Below are positions 51,401 to 62,861 of a stretch of 64,000 nucleotides of DNA, in pieces. The stretch is from Sipunculus nudus. Lineage: Eukaryota; Annelida; Sipuncula; Golfingiida; Sipunculidae. The notes beneath the pieces were generated by a model that saw only the letters and a program-made list of their open reading frames with translations, ran no database searches and had not been told where the DNA came from. Both the position numbers and the translations under genes were made by a program. Every line of letters starts with the position of its first letter. Within the stretch, counting starts at the first letter, position 1. Where the stretch lies: contig CM049316.1 in the NCBI GenBank assembly GCA_026874595.1, positions 27,511,339-27,575,338 of the forward strand, given 5' to 3'.

Positions 51401-52339
51401 TGTCAGTTTCTCTGCTGTGATTTCATCTATTGTCCTGAAACCTTTTATATTCAGGTTCCAACTTAATAAGTGGATGCACTATAGTAATAAGCCTGTCCGT
51501 CCATCCGTCCACAAATTTGTTTCCGGATAACAAATCTAATGATGATGGGCATATGGATTTCAAACCTACATTTGGCCAACTGCTAAAGCAAGAACCCTAT
51601 TGACTTTGGTGTCATTATAATTGACTTTGGTGTCATTAGGTCAAAGGTAAAGGTCACAGGACCCACTTCTTTAAAAAGATTTTTATAAGATTATTAGGCA
51701 AACAAGGAGAATTTCTTCAAATTTGGTACACCTACTGTTTCAGCCAAATTCGTATAGGAGTTTCGAAACTGGTGAAATCAGAGGAAATTTAAGATATTTG
51801 TGAACTAAATATGTTTTGAAGTACTGGCAAAACATTTAAGATCAAACCTTACATCTTTCAGGAACTCCTTAATTTGGAAAAAAAGCGGTAGATTTTGAGT
51901 TCACAAGGTCAAAGGTCAAGGTCACAGAGTCTACTTCTACAGACAGATTTTTTAATGTTATTAATGCTAAACTTTATTTTACACCGAACTTTCCATCTTT
52001 CACGTATCGTTTCTTTTCAATAACGGAAGGGTCCTATTGTGTTGGTCACATTCAGATATACGTTGGTTGAAAATTCATTTATAGATGGGGGTACATACTC
52101 TGCACTGAAAAAAAATTCTTTTCTTTAATTTTTTCCTAATTCTGTCTCACCTCTCTAGCGAGATCACGTTGGATCCGAGGTATTCCCATGAGGCATTCCA
52201 CATCCGGTTCCGGTGAGGTTTTTAAATCCTTGGGTAGCAGTCGTAGTCAGTTCAGAATTTTAGTAGCTCTAAGAGTGTATTGTTCAGAACATAAACCCGT
52301 TTTTGTTGTGTCCGGGATTACGAAAATAGTACGTTACCA

Positions 52340-52440
52340 GACCAGGTGGCCCAGCGGTCTAACTTTCTCAGTCGTTACTTGGAGGTTCGGGTTCGAATTT
52401 GATAACTGCCAGTGTCGGCCCATGTCAGACTCTAAGTAAA
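52340..52440 (+). repeat. tRNA-derived SINE
   Basis: A consensus pol III A box, TGGCCCAGCGG (52347-52357), is followed at the correct spacing (43 bp) by a B box, GGTTCGAATTT (52390-52400). The body does not fold into a good tRNA, and an A-rich stretch follows. The repeat matching 32339 (GTCGTAATAACGC at 52577) begins about 140 bp downstream and may belong to the same insertion. Confidence 0.65.
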
Positions 52441-52984
52441 AGTATTAGAAAAAAGATGGTGAGAATATAGAGTCCCAAGGTTTCTGGTATTGGTTCCGTC
52501 CCAATTTAATTGTTTACGTGGCTGGTTATGTCACTGGAAGACAGCCGAGAAATGAAAGGCTGTGAGACACGCAGGAGTCGTAATAACGCTTTCCCGCCTT
52601 TCTCAGACAGGCAGACACGTGATCCGTGGGAAAGGTGGACTAACAGCTGAGAAGTAGTAACACACACGACACAAAAACGGAATATTTTAGGTGGTGTTCC
52701 ACCGACTCCGTGAATTTCCTATATTTTCCTATAAAATGGTCTAAAATTTCTTGTACTTCCCGGCATTAGGCCCTAATCTCCTATATTTTCCTGAATTTTC
52801 CCCTGAGCAACCGTGTTTCTGATATATAACAGTGTTACTTTTGAAAACATTCAGTTCATTTTGCACGGAAGTGTGCATGTAGGATGGCATGTAAGATGGC
52901 AGAGTGAAGTGTGACTGAAAGTTTGATATGAATGTAGGATACTTTAGCGGGGCAAATTTTTCTGCGGAAAGATTTTATTGACCC

Positions 52985-54115
52985 ACCGATATTATCAAAC
53001 AACATGTTGAAACTGGTTGGCCGAATTTTTTTTTTCAAAATATTGAAACCGGTAAGCCGATTGTATTCAACATCTTGAAACTGGCAGGCCGATAGTTTTC
53101 AACATCTTGAAACCGGTGGTCCGGTGGTATTAAACAACATCTTACTACCGGCGGGCCGATGGTATTAAACAACATTTTGAAACCGGTGGGCCGATAGTAT
53201 TTAACCACATTTTGATACCGGTGGGCCGATAGTATTTAACAACATCTTGATACCGGTGGGCCGATGGTATTTAACAACATCTTGATACCGGTGGGCCGAT
53301 GGTATTAAACATCATATTGAAACCGGTGGGTCGATGGTATTAAACAACATATTGAAACCGGTGGGCCGATAGTATTTAACAACATCTTGATACCGGTGGG
53401 CCGATATTATTAAACAACATATTGAAACCGGTTGGCCGATAGTATTAAACAACATATTGAAACCGGTGGACCGATAGTATTTAACAACATCTTGATACCG
53501 ATGGGCCGATATTATTAAACAATATATTGAAACCGGTTGGCCGATAGTATTAAACAACATATTGAAACCGGTGGGCCGATAGTATTAAACAACTTCTTGA
53601 TACCGGTGGACCGATAGTATTAAACAACATCTTGATACCGGTGGGCCGATAGTATTAAACAACATATTGAAACCGGTGGGCCGATATTATTAAACAACAT
53701 ATTGAAACCGGTGGGCCGATAGTATTAAACAACATCTTGATATCGGTGGACCGATGGTAAATAAACAACATCTTGAAACCAGTGGGCCGATATTATTAAA
53801 CAACATATTGAAACCGGTGGACCGATAGTATTATACAAAATCTTGTCACCGGTGGGCCGATAGTATTAAACAACATCTTGATACCGGTGGGTCGTTGGTA
53901 AATAAACAACATCTTGAAACCAGTGGGCCGATATTATTAAACAAAATCTTGTCACCGGTGGGCCGATAGTATTAAACAAAATCTTGATACCGGTGGGCCG
54001 GTAGTATTAAACAACATCTTAATACCGGTGGACCGATAGTATTAAACACATATTGAAACCGATGGGCGATAGTATAAACAACTTGTTGATGCCGTTGGGC
54101 AGATGGTATTAATTT
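52985..54115. repeat. Satellite array, 35 bp unit, about 30 copies
   Basis: The unit contains ACCGGTGGGCCGATAGTATT and then an AAACAACAT-rich half. The period is 35 bp (for example 53182 to 53217). Two unit types alternate irregularly, one with ATTGAAACC and one with CTTGATACC. A block at 53756 is repeated at 53897 (lag 141 bp, four units), showing higher-order duplication. Edge units are degenerate. The open frame on the minus strand only reflects a unit free of stops. Confidence 0.95.
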
Positions 54116-55536
54116 AGGCCTGCTCTCATGGCCAATTACTTCCCTCAGTCGACTCATGTCCCGGTGCTGATTCTGCTTTTGATAAAATGATGCATGAAAC
54201 GCCTTTTTGCAGAATAGTTGTGTTACTCAAGGATTTACGACCACCCTCGTGATCCAAGCTTTTGTCGTTTTTCCGGGGGCTCACTGTATATTATAAAAGA
54301 TTTTGATATACTATATTGGCAAATTAATTAAGAATTAAAACGCTTCAAATGTTTCCATCACCTTCATATTGCTGGTGATTATTGTCTATCAAAATATATT
54401 TTGCCTTACGACATCCGTAAAGTTTAGACAAATAATATATAATTCTGAGAATTTCAAAATGAATAGTCACAGATTGGTCGCCAGTATGCTGTGATGTACT
54501 GCATATTAAAATGATTTTATGCTTTATGACATTCCATAATAAGGGCAATTTAAAACAGGATTCGTGGAAATCCAAGTTAGTCATTGTTTGACGCATCCCA
54601 CGACACATGAATATACACAAAACTCTCGAAGTATGCAAGTAAAAGATGTACGCCAGGCACGGAAGATTTCATTGCCTGACCATTCTGGTCATGTTGGTGA
54701 CGTGGATGAGTAGAACTGGTGCTGAGTCATCGTGGATCAGTGTACACTGGGAAGTTATTCGAAGTGCATTCCATAAAATACGCATAGTGCCAGGTTAAGC
54801 GTCATAAAAAACCGACGCTATTTGGCTGGACTGATATGAATAGTGCTTTGACAGCTAATATTCTCACGAATTTCATGAGGAAGTCACGGCTCGCTGAACA
54901 TGTTAAATGCCATCAAAAACTCCTATATGAACGCAGAAACGATTGTATACGAGTCAGTGTTGCTGGAGACATTTATACTTAAACAGAAGCGCCCGTGGTC
55001 ACAACCGTGGATTGAAGAGGCCGTGTAAAGTCATTGTAGGTTAGTTTACTGATCATTAAATGCCATTTCCATGTTTTTGTGATCTTTAGAATCTTTTGTG
55101 TTCTTTTAATTAATGCGTGTACTAACTGAAGTAATGACTTTTTATCAATATAATGTGGTGCATGTATATTTGATAAAACTTAAAACTTGAAACATATATT
55201 TAACTCTTTGCGTATGATCTTGATTTTCGGTCGGTTTTTCTGAACGTATAGGTGGTATATAATGGCTATCATGGTCTCTTCTTCAAGCGAGGATGTGGAA
55301 CTAAGATCAGTTAGAAAATGACACATGTTAACAAATGTAGTGAGACATTAACACATTGACGCTTACAAGTCCATACCGCCGTCTCGAAATTTGAAAACTA
55401 TTCCTGGAAATTACACTTATATATAGCATATTAATTACACTTATATAGTAGCATTTTATTATTATTATTATTATCATTATTATTATAATTAACATTTTTT
55501 TTAATAATAAAAGATATTTGGATTATTCATTTTCAG
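54116..55536. other. Upstream region of the Cys-rich gene, no coding exon recognised
   Basis: A splice acceptor (TTCATTTTCAG, ending at 55536) directly precedes the first coding exon. At least one non-coding 5' exon should therefore lie in this stretch or further left. A GTAAAG donor at 55026 is a possible partner, but I cannot identify the promoter. The (TTA)n-like tract near 55455-55500 is simple sequence. Confidence 0.4.
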
Positions 55537-55555
55537 GTTACCAGGACAACGCGCG

Positions 55556-58500
55556 ATGTCTTCCCTTAAGTTGATCCTGCTGGTGTGTCTTGTGGGAGCA
55601 ACTGTCTTGACTGCGAGTGCACATGGTGGTAGAACATCCGGAGGTCGAAGAAGATCTGGATGGGGATTCGATTGGTCGGGTGGTCGTAGAAGGTGGTACA
55701 GACCAGATGCCAAGTAGGTAACAAGTTCGGCTCTCTCCTCTGGTGCCCTGGGTTCGAATCCCGGAGTAACCATTAGTGTGAGTTGTAGTGGCCTGTCCAC
55801 GGTTAGTTGACTGGCCCAGTCGATGAAATGAGTGATTTAATTCCTCCTACTGACAGAGCTATCAAACTTGTTCTTGCTATCACAACGGTTAGAACAGGTA
55901 CTGCCACTGTGACAAACTATAATTATTTTACGACTTTTGACTGATACAGTCCAGTTTTTTTTTTCTAGGATATTTTAACACCACACATCACCTGCTCGTT
56001 TAACTATGGTCTTTTCCAGTGACGTCTGCAGTTATATTTGTGGTCTTTCTCAGAAATCTACACCTAATCACGCCTAATTAATGGGCCATTTCAGCTGGCT
56101 AATGATATCCCGATTAAACCGCTCTTAATATCATCAAGCTCTCTCATATGTTAAGACCGATGGCCGTTCAGTGAGGTTTTCATTAACATAACCTATTAAC
56201 CTAACTACCATTATTTTGGTAGCAGAAGTTTTAATTACCGCTTATCAGGATCAGCCCATCGGTCCACACTGCACATACTGGGATTCACTAGAGTACGGTT
56301 CTGCTGTTTGGTGATTGTTGGAGTCAAAATATGACCCCACAATGCACCGGGGCTTCTAAATACACCAGCGGCGTAGGTATAAATATAGTGGAGAGGAAAA
56401 TGTATTTCTTTTAAAGTTCGTTGGATAAGAATTATTTCAATGCAAATTACATGGCCTAACAATACTGTACGTGTTTGTGGTAAGGGCTTTACGGAATATG
56501 TGATATTTTGTGAGCATGCGCATGTGGAATGTTAACAGGTGTTTCATTGAAATGTAACTAAATTTTATTTTAAAGTATAAACAGGTGAGAAAAGTAGTCC
56601 CGGCTCCCACAATACACAAACAGAAGAGGTTCGTTTCGAATAGAAACGACCTCTAGCGGAAGGGTGCCCATTGGCCTGTTTAAACAAAATGTAACAAATT
56701 GTAACAGTCAGCGTATCCCCCCCCCCCCCCCCCCGTCTGGTGTTTAAGTGTACATGCGGCGATGGCAGATAAAATGTAATACATGTAACCCCTTTGCTGA
56801 AACAATCGGGACGAGTAACCTGTTGGTATTGGATAACACGGAGTCTGGCATATAGGTGCTCGATCTATCGTTACATATTCGTCTACAATGCATTTGTGAC
56901 GCCCTAATATGCAAATATCAGGGATTCACCATACCGAGTTTACAGGGATTTATTGATAAGAGCTGGCACTGGGTTACGTCTATAGGTTCATGGAATCAAG
57001 TTTTATTTTACGCATTTTTGTACCAATTAAACATATAAAATGAGGCTATATCAGGGCTAAAGGTTGGTTGTGTTTTCCCCGGTTTCCTAACCCCTTAAAG
57101 GTGCCCCTTCCCCTACCTTTTGAAAAAGAATTAATGTGACTTCCGGCTTCCTCTATGTACATAATAATGATCAAAGGGTAATTTTGGTTGTGAAAAGTTC
57201 TTATATGGCTACCGTGAATGATGCATGAAATTGTTTATCATCAATATGTTTGTTAACACAGTATTGTTGAAAAGTGGGGAAAAACAACATGTAACTTAAG
57301 GTGTCTAGTTACATTTGTTTTTGATATTTTGGCGGGCCCCTACACATTATAAACATGTTGATATAAACAAAACAAGCAGCCTGTGTGCGGTGATATCAAC
57401 GTTTTCTGGCCTATTTTTTATTTAAGCTCCAAGGGATTACTTTTAGTTTATAAAGGTCAGAAAAGTGATGGCCTCTTTAAGACTACCTGAGTCATGCACA
57501 GTGCCTAGAAATGGTTATTTATATTTTTAGAAACCATGTAAAATAAATGCGTTTAAACTGAAAGTCTAAATAGATCTTTAAACGATTTGCCTCCCTCGAA
57601 TTTAACAAGCAGGAACTTTAGGTGCAGTTGGAGATCGAGGGCAGGCCTAAGCATTAATTGAAATCAGCATTTTTATGCAACCAGTCATTTCACGTTTTGT
57701 ATATTTGAATTGTTGGTGGGTGTAAAAGCTACAGAAGCTGGGAAAGGCAAACAGGCGAGCGAGCCAGCGGAACTAAAGCGTTCACACGATAGTTTAGCAA
57801 AGCGGATAAAACAGTTATCCGAAACGTTTAAAACCATCTCCTAAGCTTGAGCAAAACTGAACGCTATGGATTGCCGTGTGAGGGCTCTAAAACGCTTTCA
57901 AAACGAGTTGAAACCGGTTTGCATTTGCCGTGTGAAAGGGTAGTAATAAATTTGACGCTAACGTTCGTATAGGTGTGCAACAGTTAAATTGAATGCGATT
58001 TAAGATCATGAAAATTTTGATCCCGAAATTTGATTTATTAAAAATCTATTTGTTGTTTTGGTCAGTGTTCTAGATGCTTACATTGAGAAAGGTAAAGACT
58101 ATGGTTAATATTTACAGCTTATTTCCTCCCAGCAAGCCAAAGACTTAGAGAGGCCGTTCCTAATTCCCCCCCCCCCCCCCCCCCCCATTAAAACTTTGTA
58201 AAATAAAACTCATTACTAATCCACTGTGGCATCACACGTATGCATTATGGTAGACTAACCTGTTGGTAGGTTTTAATGTCGACACATGGCAGCACCATGT
58301 TAAGAGTGTTTTAGAATCTGTCACCTAGCGGCAATTATATAACCAACTCTCATTTGTCGTAATATATAAGGTATTGGTATGAGTCAGTGCAGAGGTTCCT
58401 GACTCAGTTATATCTACTGAGGATTACGCCTTATTATATATATATTTTTGTAAATAAATAATTTGTAACTACACGGCAGGTCTGACGGATCTGGTCTACA

Positions 58501-61500
58501 TGGTAAGAATCTCAGTCTTAGGGCCTACTCGAAAATTCAAAACTGATTTCGGTTCTAACATCTGCTAAAATCGGTTCTATGTTGTTTCGCCTTGCATTTA
58601 TAAGTGGACGGTTTTGTAACTGGTCAATTTATATTGGAATTATGAAAAAAATAGACTGTTTCCCTGTTTCCAATAATTTACACACCTACGTGTGAAACGA
58701 CATGGACATACATTATACGTGCGTTTCATATTTAGCTATACAGGATAAAAGTAGGGAATATTGAATCCAAACACTTCCTAAAGAATGTTTATACCTCAAT
58801 TATTGCTTATTTAACTCTAAAAGGCATCAACAGTATCAATTAATAAAATAATTAACAGAATTGTACCACCTTGGCTCTCCGCCGCCATGATGCCAGTATA
58901 ATTATCGAGTGGACGGTTTTGGCGAAACCGAAAGCATCTCCGGAGATGGTTTCGCAGTTTCGCCAATACCAGTTTCGGTTTCACTATTATTACGACAACG
59001 GTTTCCCGGAAGTGGCCGAAACCAGTTTCGAATTTTCGAGTGGGCCCTTAAGCTCCGGGCGATGAATCAAGAAGTATTGCAGCCATCAGACTAATTAAAT
59101 TAGTGAAAAGAATTCATACGTGAAAAAAACGCGAGAAAACGGATGGCTTGACTAAAGATTTAAACATATTTATTTGGAAACAGGTGTATATGCAACATGA
59201 CAACGCCCGCGGGTACCACGTCTCACCCCCAGACGACTCGCATCGACTGCACCATGCCCTCCGCTGATAAACTCACCGCGTGCCGAGAGGCGTGCCAGGC
59301 CTTCCTCAACAAAACGCAGGCTGACAGCAACAGGGGACCAGTCAGATCTTGGTGGGACATTTTCCGACCCAGATGGAAAAGATGGGCCACATGGGGATGG
59401 TGGGACTGTTACGGTAGCAGGAAAATCTGCAGAGATAATAACAACAACTCCACCCTGCGTGTAATTATGAGTATTATTAATAATAGTAGTCGTAGTGGTA
59501 GTTACAGCTAGTTGTAGTTGTAGTGGCAGTAGGAAGAATGGAAGTATGAATATCATTTGTCATGACTGTAATTTATTTTATTAAATCTTATGTTTACATT
59601 AATATAGATATATATTTAGAAGATTTATGATGTCTTATTATTACCGGAACATTATCATAATTACGAAAAGAAATTATTATTTCTCACTATCAAATTGATT
59701 GATCAAATGATGTATGATAATAATAATAAGAAGGAGAAGAAGAAAATAATAAAAACAAAACAATAAAAATAATAATAATGGTAATCACCATAAAGATAGT
59801 GGTAGAAAAAATAACAGTTAATCGTGACATGTATTATTCATTAGAATTATCATTATCTACACTAAGGCCTGTGGTTTTGTTAAAAATATATATTGCGTCC
59901 TGCAGAAAATATAGGATACACGAGAGGTAAAAAGCACGCACTCTACTGATTACAATGGTTCTGGCACAGAGCCAAGAATAAGACAACGACAGTAGGTGTT
60001 GCATATTTAAACTGTGGAGCTGGATGCACATTGCGATACCACGCTCTCATTGGTCTGAAAAAAAATTTGTTCTGCGCTAACCCTGTCGGTAAGACCCGGG
60101 GAATAGTACTATACAATACAGCTTCTATAGCCAGGGAGATCCGGAGCTCGATTGATCTGTTGACTGATCAATGAGATAAAAACTTTGATGGGACCAGTGC
60201 TCGAGTGCGGGGGGGGGGGGGGGTCAGGTTGCCTGGATTGACAATGCAGTGATTTAAGAACGGCCTTGAAATAATGTTTTGGCACAGGCGTTATCATTGG
60301 TCGACTATGGTAACAATCCCACGATGGTGCTCGGAAGCCGCTCGGGCCTGTTCGAGTGTCATGGAAATGAAGACCACTAAAGGGTGTCCGCTGTACCCGA
60401 TCAAACAGCTAATTATACGCGGCTAGGAACCGTAACGCGAGTTAGTTTTGTGTTACACGGGACCATTCGGTTTGATTTTATGTTCATGCAAGAGATAAGT
60501 TAGTGACTCACCGTTGGTAGGTTGGAAATGGATAGTTCATATAGCAGGTCGCTCGGGGTCTTCCGTAAGTCGTTTCATAGCTTTTGTTTTTATATTACCA
60601 TGGGTAGTATGAGGCTATGTGGGGCTATTAAGACCCGGTTTGATACTACTATAGAACGCGGGCTTCAGCCCAACAACCATTGGATACTGCTTCTTGCATC
60701 TTAATTTTGCCACTTATTTTTATCTGCCACTTACACTCTCCTCCATTACATATATCCTAAACATCATAAAGACCGTCCGTATACACTCATAACCTCGTCG
60801 AGACTGTGCGTGAATGATTCTACATTCGGTCTGGAGCCCGCGTTGTGGGATAACTGCATATATTCCTTCACCAAAGATTTAAGATATAATAATATATCAG
60901 GAATATTGCAGTTATCCCACATTACGAAAGAGATGTATCACCTTGAAGGCTAGTATAAATGATGGCAGTTTTCTTATAACAATTAATAATAATATTCTGA
61001 AAATAATGAAATTCTGATAATAATAATAATTATTATTATAATTATAATTATGATAATATTATTGTATTATTATTTTCAGGCAGATATATCTTTCTGGATT
61101 AAATCAGATGTGGAGGGATGTGCTACACCCGCCGCCCCTGTAGGTACTGCAGTGATTAACTGTACCCGATCAACTGGAACTTCAAGACCCGGCACTCCAA
61201 ATCCACCCGCCGCTCCAACTCCACCCAGCGCTACAAATCCACCCGCCCCTCCGCTCCCATCCGTAAACACTGAGTAAGTTCACTATGTTCCAATCTCAAA
61301 TCACTTTGTCTGTGATCAGTCATTATTAAAACAGACCAGAAATGGACAATATGTTTTGAAATGACAATCACTGAACTATACATGTTTGTCATATCTCCGA
61401 CAGGTGGCGCGAGTTATTATGTTTTACCTATGGTTATTTGATTTGATCAGCTGTTTTATGCAATAAAAAAATCTGAATAGATTTTGATGAAATTCTGTGG

Positions 61501-62861
61501 AGTTTAAGGTGACACCAAATGAGGAATGCATTATAGTTTAGAATTAATCTGGATCACCAGCATTTTTTTCATGCAAGGCTTCCTTCCACTTGTGGCACAC
61601 GGCTATTTCTTTCGTCCCTATTGAGACCCAGAGTCAATGTTATAGAGCTAATCAATGAATGGCGATCATGAACCATGAAAAACATTTCCTGTGTTCCAGT
61701 GAAGTCTGACTCAGATCCTGGTGGAGGAGGTTGTGGCCCCTGACCACTCTCATGTCATCAATACTTTCACAGTGCTTCAGTCAATAGTACGAAAGCAATG
61801 TGTCCATGTGGTACACATTCCTGGGATGTTGCCAAATGATACGTTTCTAGCCAATGTTGTTATGAAGTGTTCCCAGCTGATGGTCTTTAACTTTAGTGAA
61901 CATTATGACCCTAAGCTCGATTGTCGTGTTACTGGGATGGTCTTCACAGAGTTCAGGGTGGGACATGTAATAGAGGTCAGGGTGGTCGTGTTACCTTGTC
62001 ATCATAGCCGGGTGGTTGTGGGACTGAAGTGGTCGTAATACTGAAATATCATCTTTTTCGAGCTGTGCTCATGGTATAGTTTAAATGATTGAATTAGGAG
62101 TCGTCCCCAACACTAAACGGATTTAGGTTCTTATTTATTATATCCTTGAAATGAACGATGGAATGAAAAATGGTAGTCAAAAGTCGTCAAAGCGCTATAA
62201 CGATCACCTCGTTAACATGACCACCCGCTCAACGAACACCGCAAATACACGACCATAACTATATGTAACGACCAATTCGGTAACTGACCAGCCATCTCGG
62301 TAGCACGACCTGTTCGCCATGACGGCAACTACTTAATGATTTAACGATATATGTCTAACAAACACGACAACCCCTGTATAAAGCACTCATTGTTTTGGGA
62401 TAATACGAGTCTGGCTTTATATATTTCACATCCTGTCAGTTACACAAGTGAGACGTTATACATAAACGATAAACCCTCGCCAAATGACCACCTCGGTTAA
62501 AACCACCCCCAAATATCGACCAATTTCATGGTCCCAAGTCTTTTTTGCTTTTTTTTTATCAGACCTCGCTTAGCCGACCAACATGAAAATGTGACCACTT
62601 TATGGGGGTTCCATGGTTTGTCGTATTTTTGACGTGTCACTGTATATTTAAAAAAATTTTTTTTTTAGCTGTACATGCATGTTCTCCGCTGGCGGAAACA
62701 CGCACAATGAGACCATGAGTCGAGAAGGGACCCCGTGCTCTCAGATGGATGAGATTTGCGTGCACCACTGCCGTGCTTTCAGGGAGACCCTGGACGACTC
62801 TCCACAGTCTAGCCTGGCCAGAACCATGTGCTGTTTCGAACCAGGGGCAACCTCCGTCACC
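55556..62861 (+). CDS. Unrecognised secreted modular Cys-rich protein, 3' end not seen
   Basis: Proposed coding exons are A 55556-55713, B 59184-59460, C 61080-61273 and D 62669-62861. Phases agree throughout (2, 0, 2, 0) and the join is open for 274 codons. A encodes a signal peptide (about residues 1-22) and a Gly/Arg/Trp-rich segment (SGWGFDWSGGRRRWYR). B and D look homologous: each starts Cys-X-Cys, then has 16-18 residues, a Cys, 6-9 residues, and Cys-X3-Cys-X-Ala-Phe. D ends with a Cys-Cys pair and B with a Trp/Arg-rich run plus WWDC and KIC. C is a Pro/Thr/Ala-rich linker with two Cys (GC and NCT). N-glycosylation sequons occur in B, C and D. A to B and C to D both use a phase 2 junction just before CxC. 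I do not recognise the family. More modules may follow after the donor at 62862. B could instead run on to a TAG at 59509. Confidence 0.5.
55701..55773 (+). repeat. tRNA-like SINE head overlapping the end of exon A
   Basis: A perfect B box, GGTTCGAATCC (55751-55761), lies 43 bp after TGCCAAGTAGG (55708-55718), which is A-box-like. The last codons of exon A and its GTAGGT donor therefore sit inside a tRNA-related sequence. The acceptor stem does not pair, so this is not a tRNA gene. Confidence 0.45.
55859..55922 (+). other. Possible alternative terminal exon with Cys-X-Cys motifs
   Basis: In one frame this short stretch encodes TCSCYHNG, then a TAG (55890-55892), then NRYCHCDKL and a TAA (55920-55922). 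An acceptor ending at 55858 joins exon A in this frame and stops at the TAG. Another acceptor ending at 55897 (AGAACAG) also joins in frame, skips the TAG and gives a peptide of about 60 residues ending YCHCDKL. It could be a short alternative product of the gene, an EGF-like or CxC module being lost, or chance. Confidence 0.3.
56340..56605 (+). repeat. Dispersed repeat of about 260 bp, copy 2
   Basis: Diverged partner of 23500-23775 in the same orientation, lying in the A-B intron of the Cys-rich gene. The open frames on the minus strand over this stretch belong to the repeat. Confidence 0.65.
56606..59183. other. Remainder of the A-B intron, no exon recognised
   Basis: Holds poly-C runs at 56717 and 58166 and otherwise unremarkable AT-rich DNA. 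I looked for further exons of the acceptor plus Cys-X-Cys kind and found none that I would support. The frame near 58871-59094, including repeated GGTTTCG/AACCGAAA-type words, has no splice or motif support. Confidence 0.45.
60006..60106 (+). repeat. Dispersed repeat of about 105 bp, copy 2
   Basis: Diverged partner of 30838-30945 in the same orientation, in the B-C intron. Confidence 0.6.
60845..60920 (+). ncRNA. Pre-miRNA-like hairpin in the B-C intron
   Basis: The left arm (60845-60867, starting GTGGGATAACTGCA) pairs with the right arm (60899-60920, ending TGCAGTTATCCCAC) over 22 base pairs. There is one single-nucleotide bulge and a 31-nt AT-rich loop. Partial pairing may extend a few bases outward. 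Arm length, loop size and position on the sense strand of an intron suit a microRNA precursor. A tiny palindromic MITE is the main alternative, because the stem is almost perfect. Confidence 0.35.

Noticed and set aside
53312-53560. Open frame on the minus strand with a repeated peptide
   Set aside because: It is the translation of the 35-bp satellite, with no start context or splice sites.
55501-55800. 99-residue frame on the minus strand
   Set aside because: It lies opposite exon A and the tRNA-like sequence, and the peptide is typical of a reverse-read SINE head.
59170-59556. 128-residue frame on the minus strand
   Set aside because: It is the complement of exon B, which has the Cys pattern, acceptor and phase agreement on the plus strand.
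61721-62038. 105-residue frame on the plus strand in the C-D intron
   Set aside because: It begins at GTG with no ATG. The upstream acceptor at about 61700 leads into a stop in the relevant frame, and no domain is recognisable.
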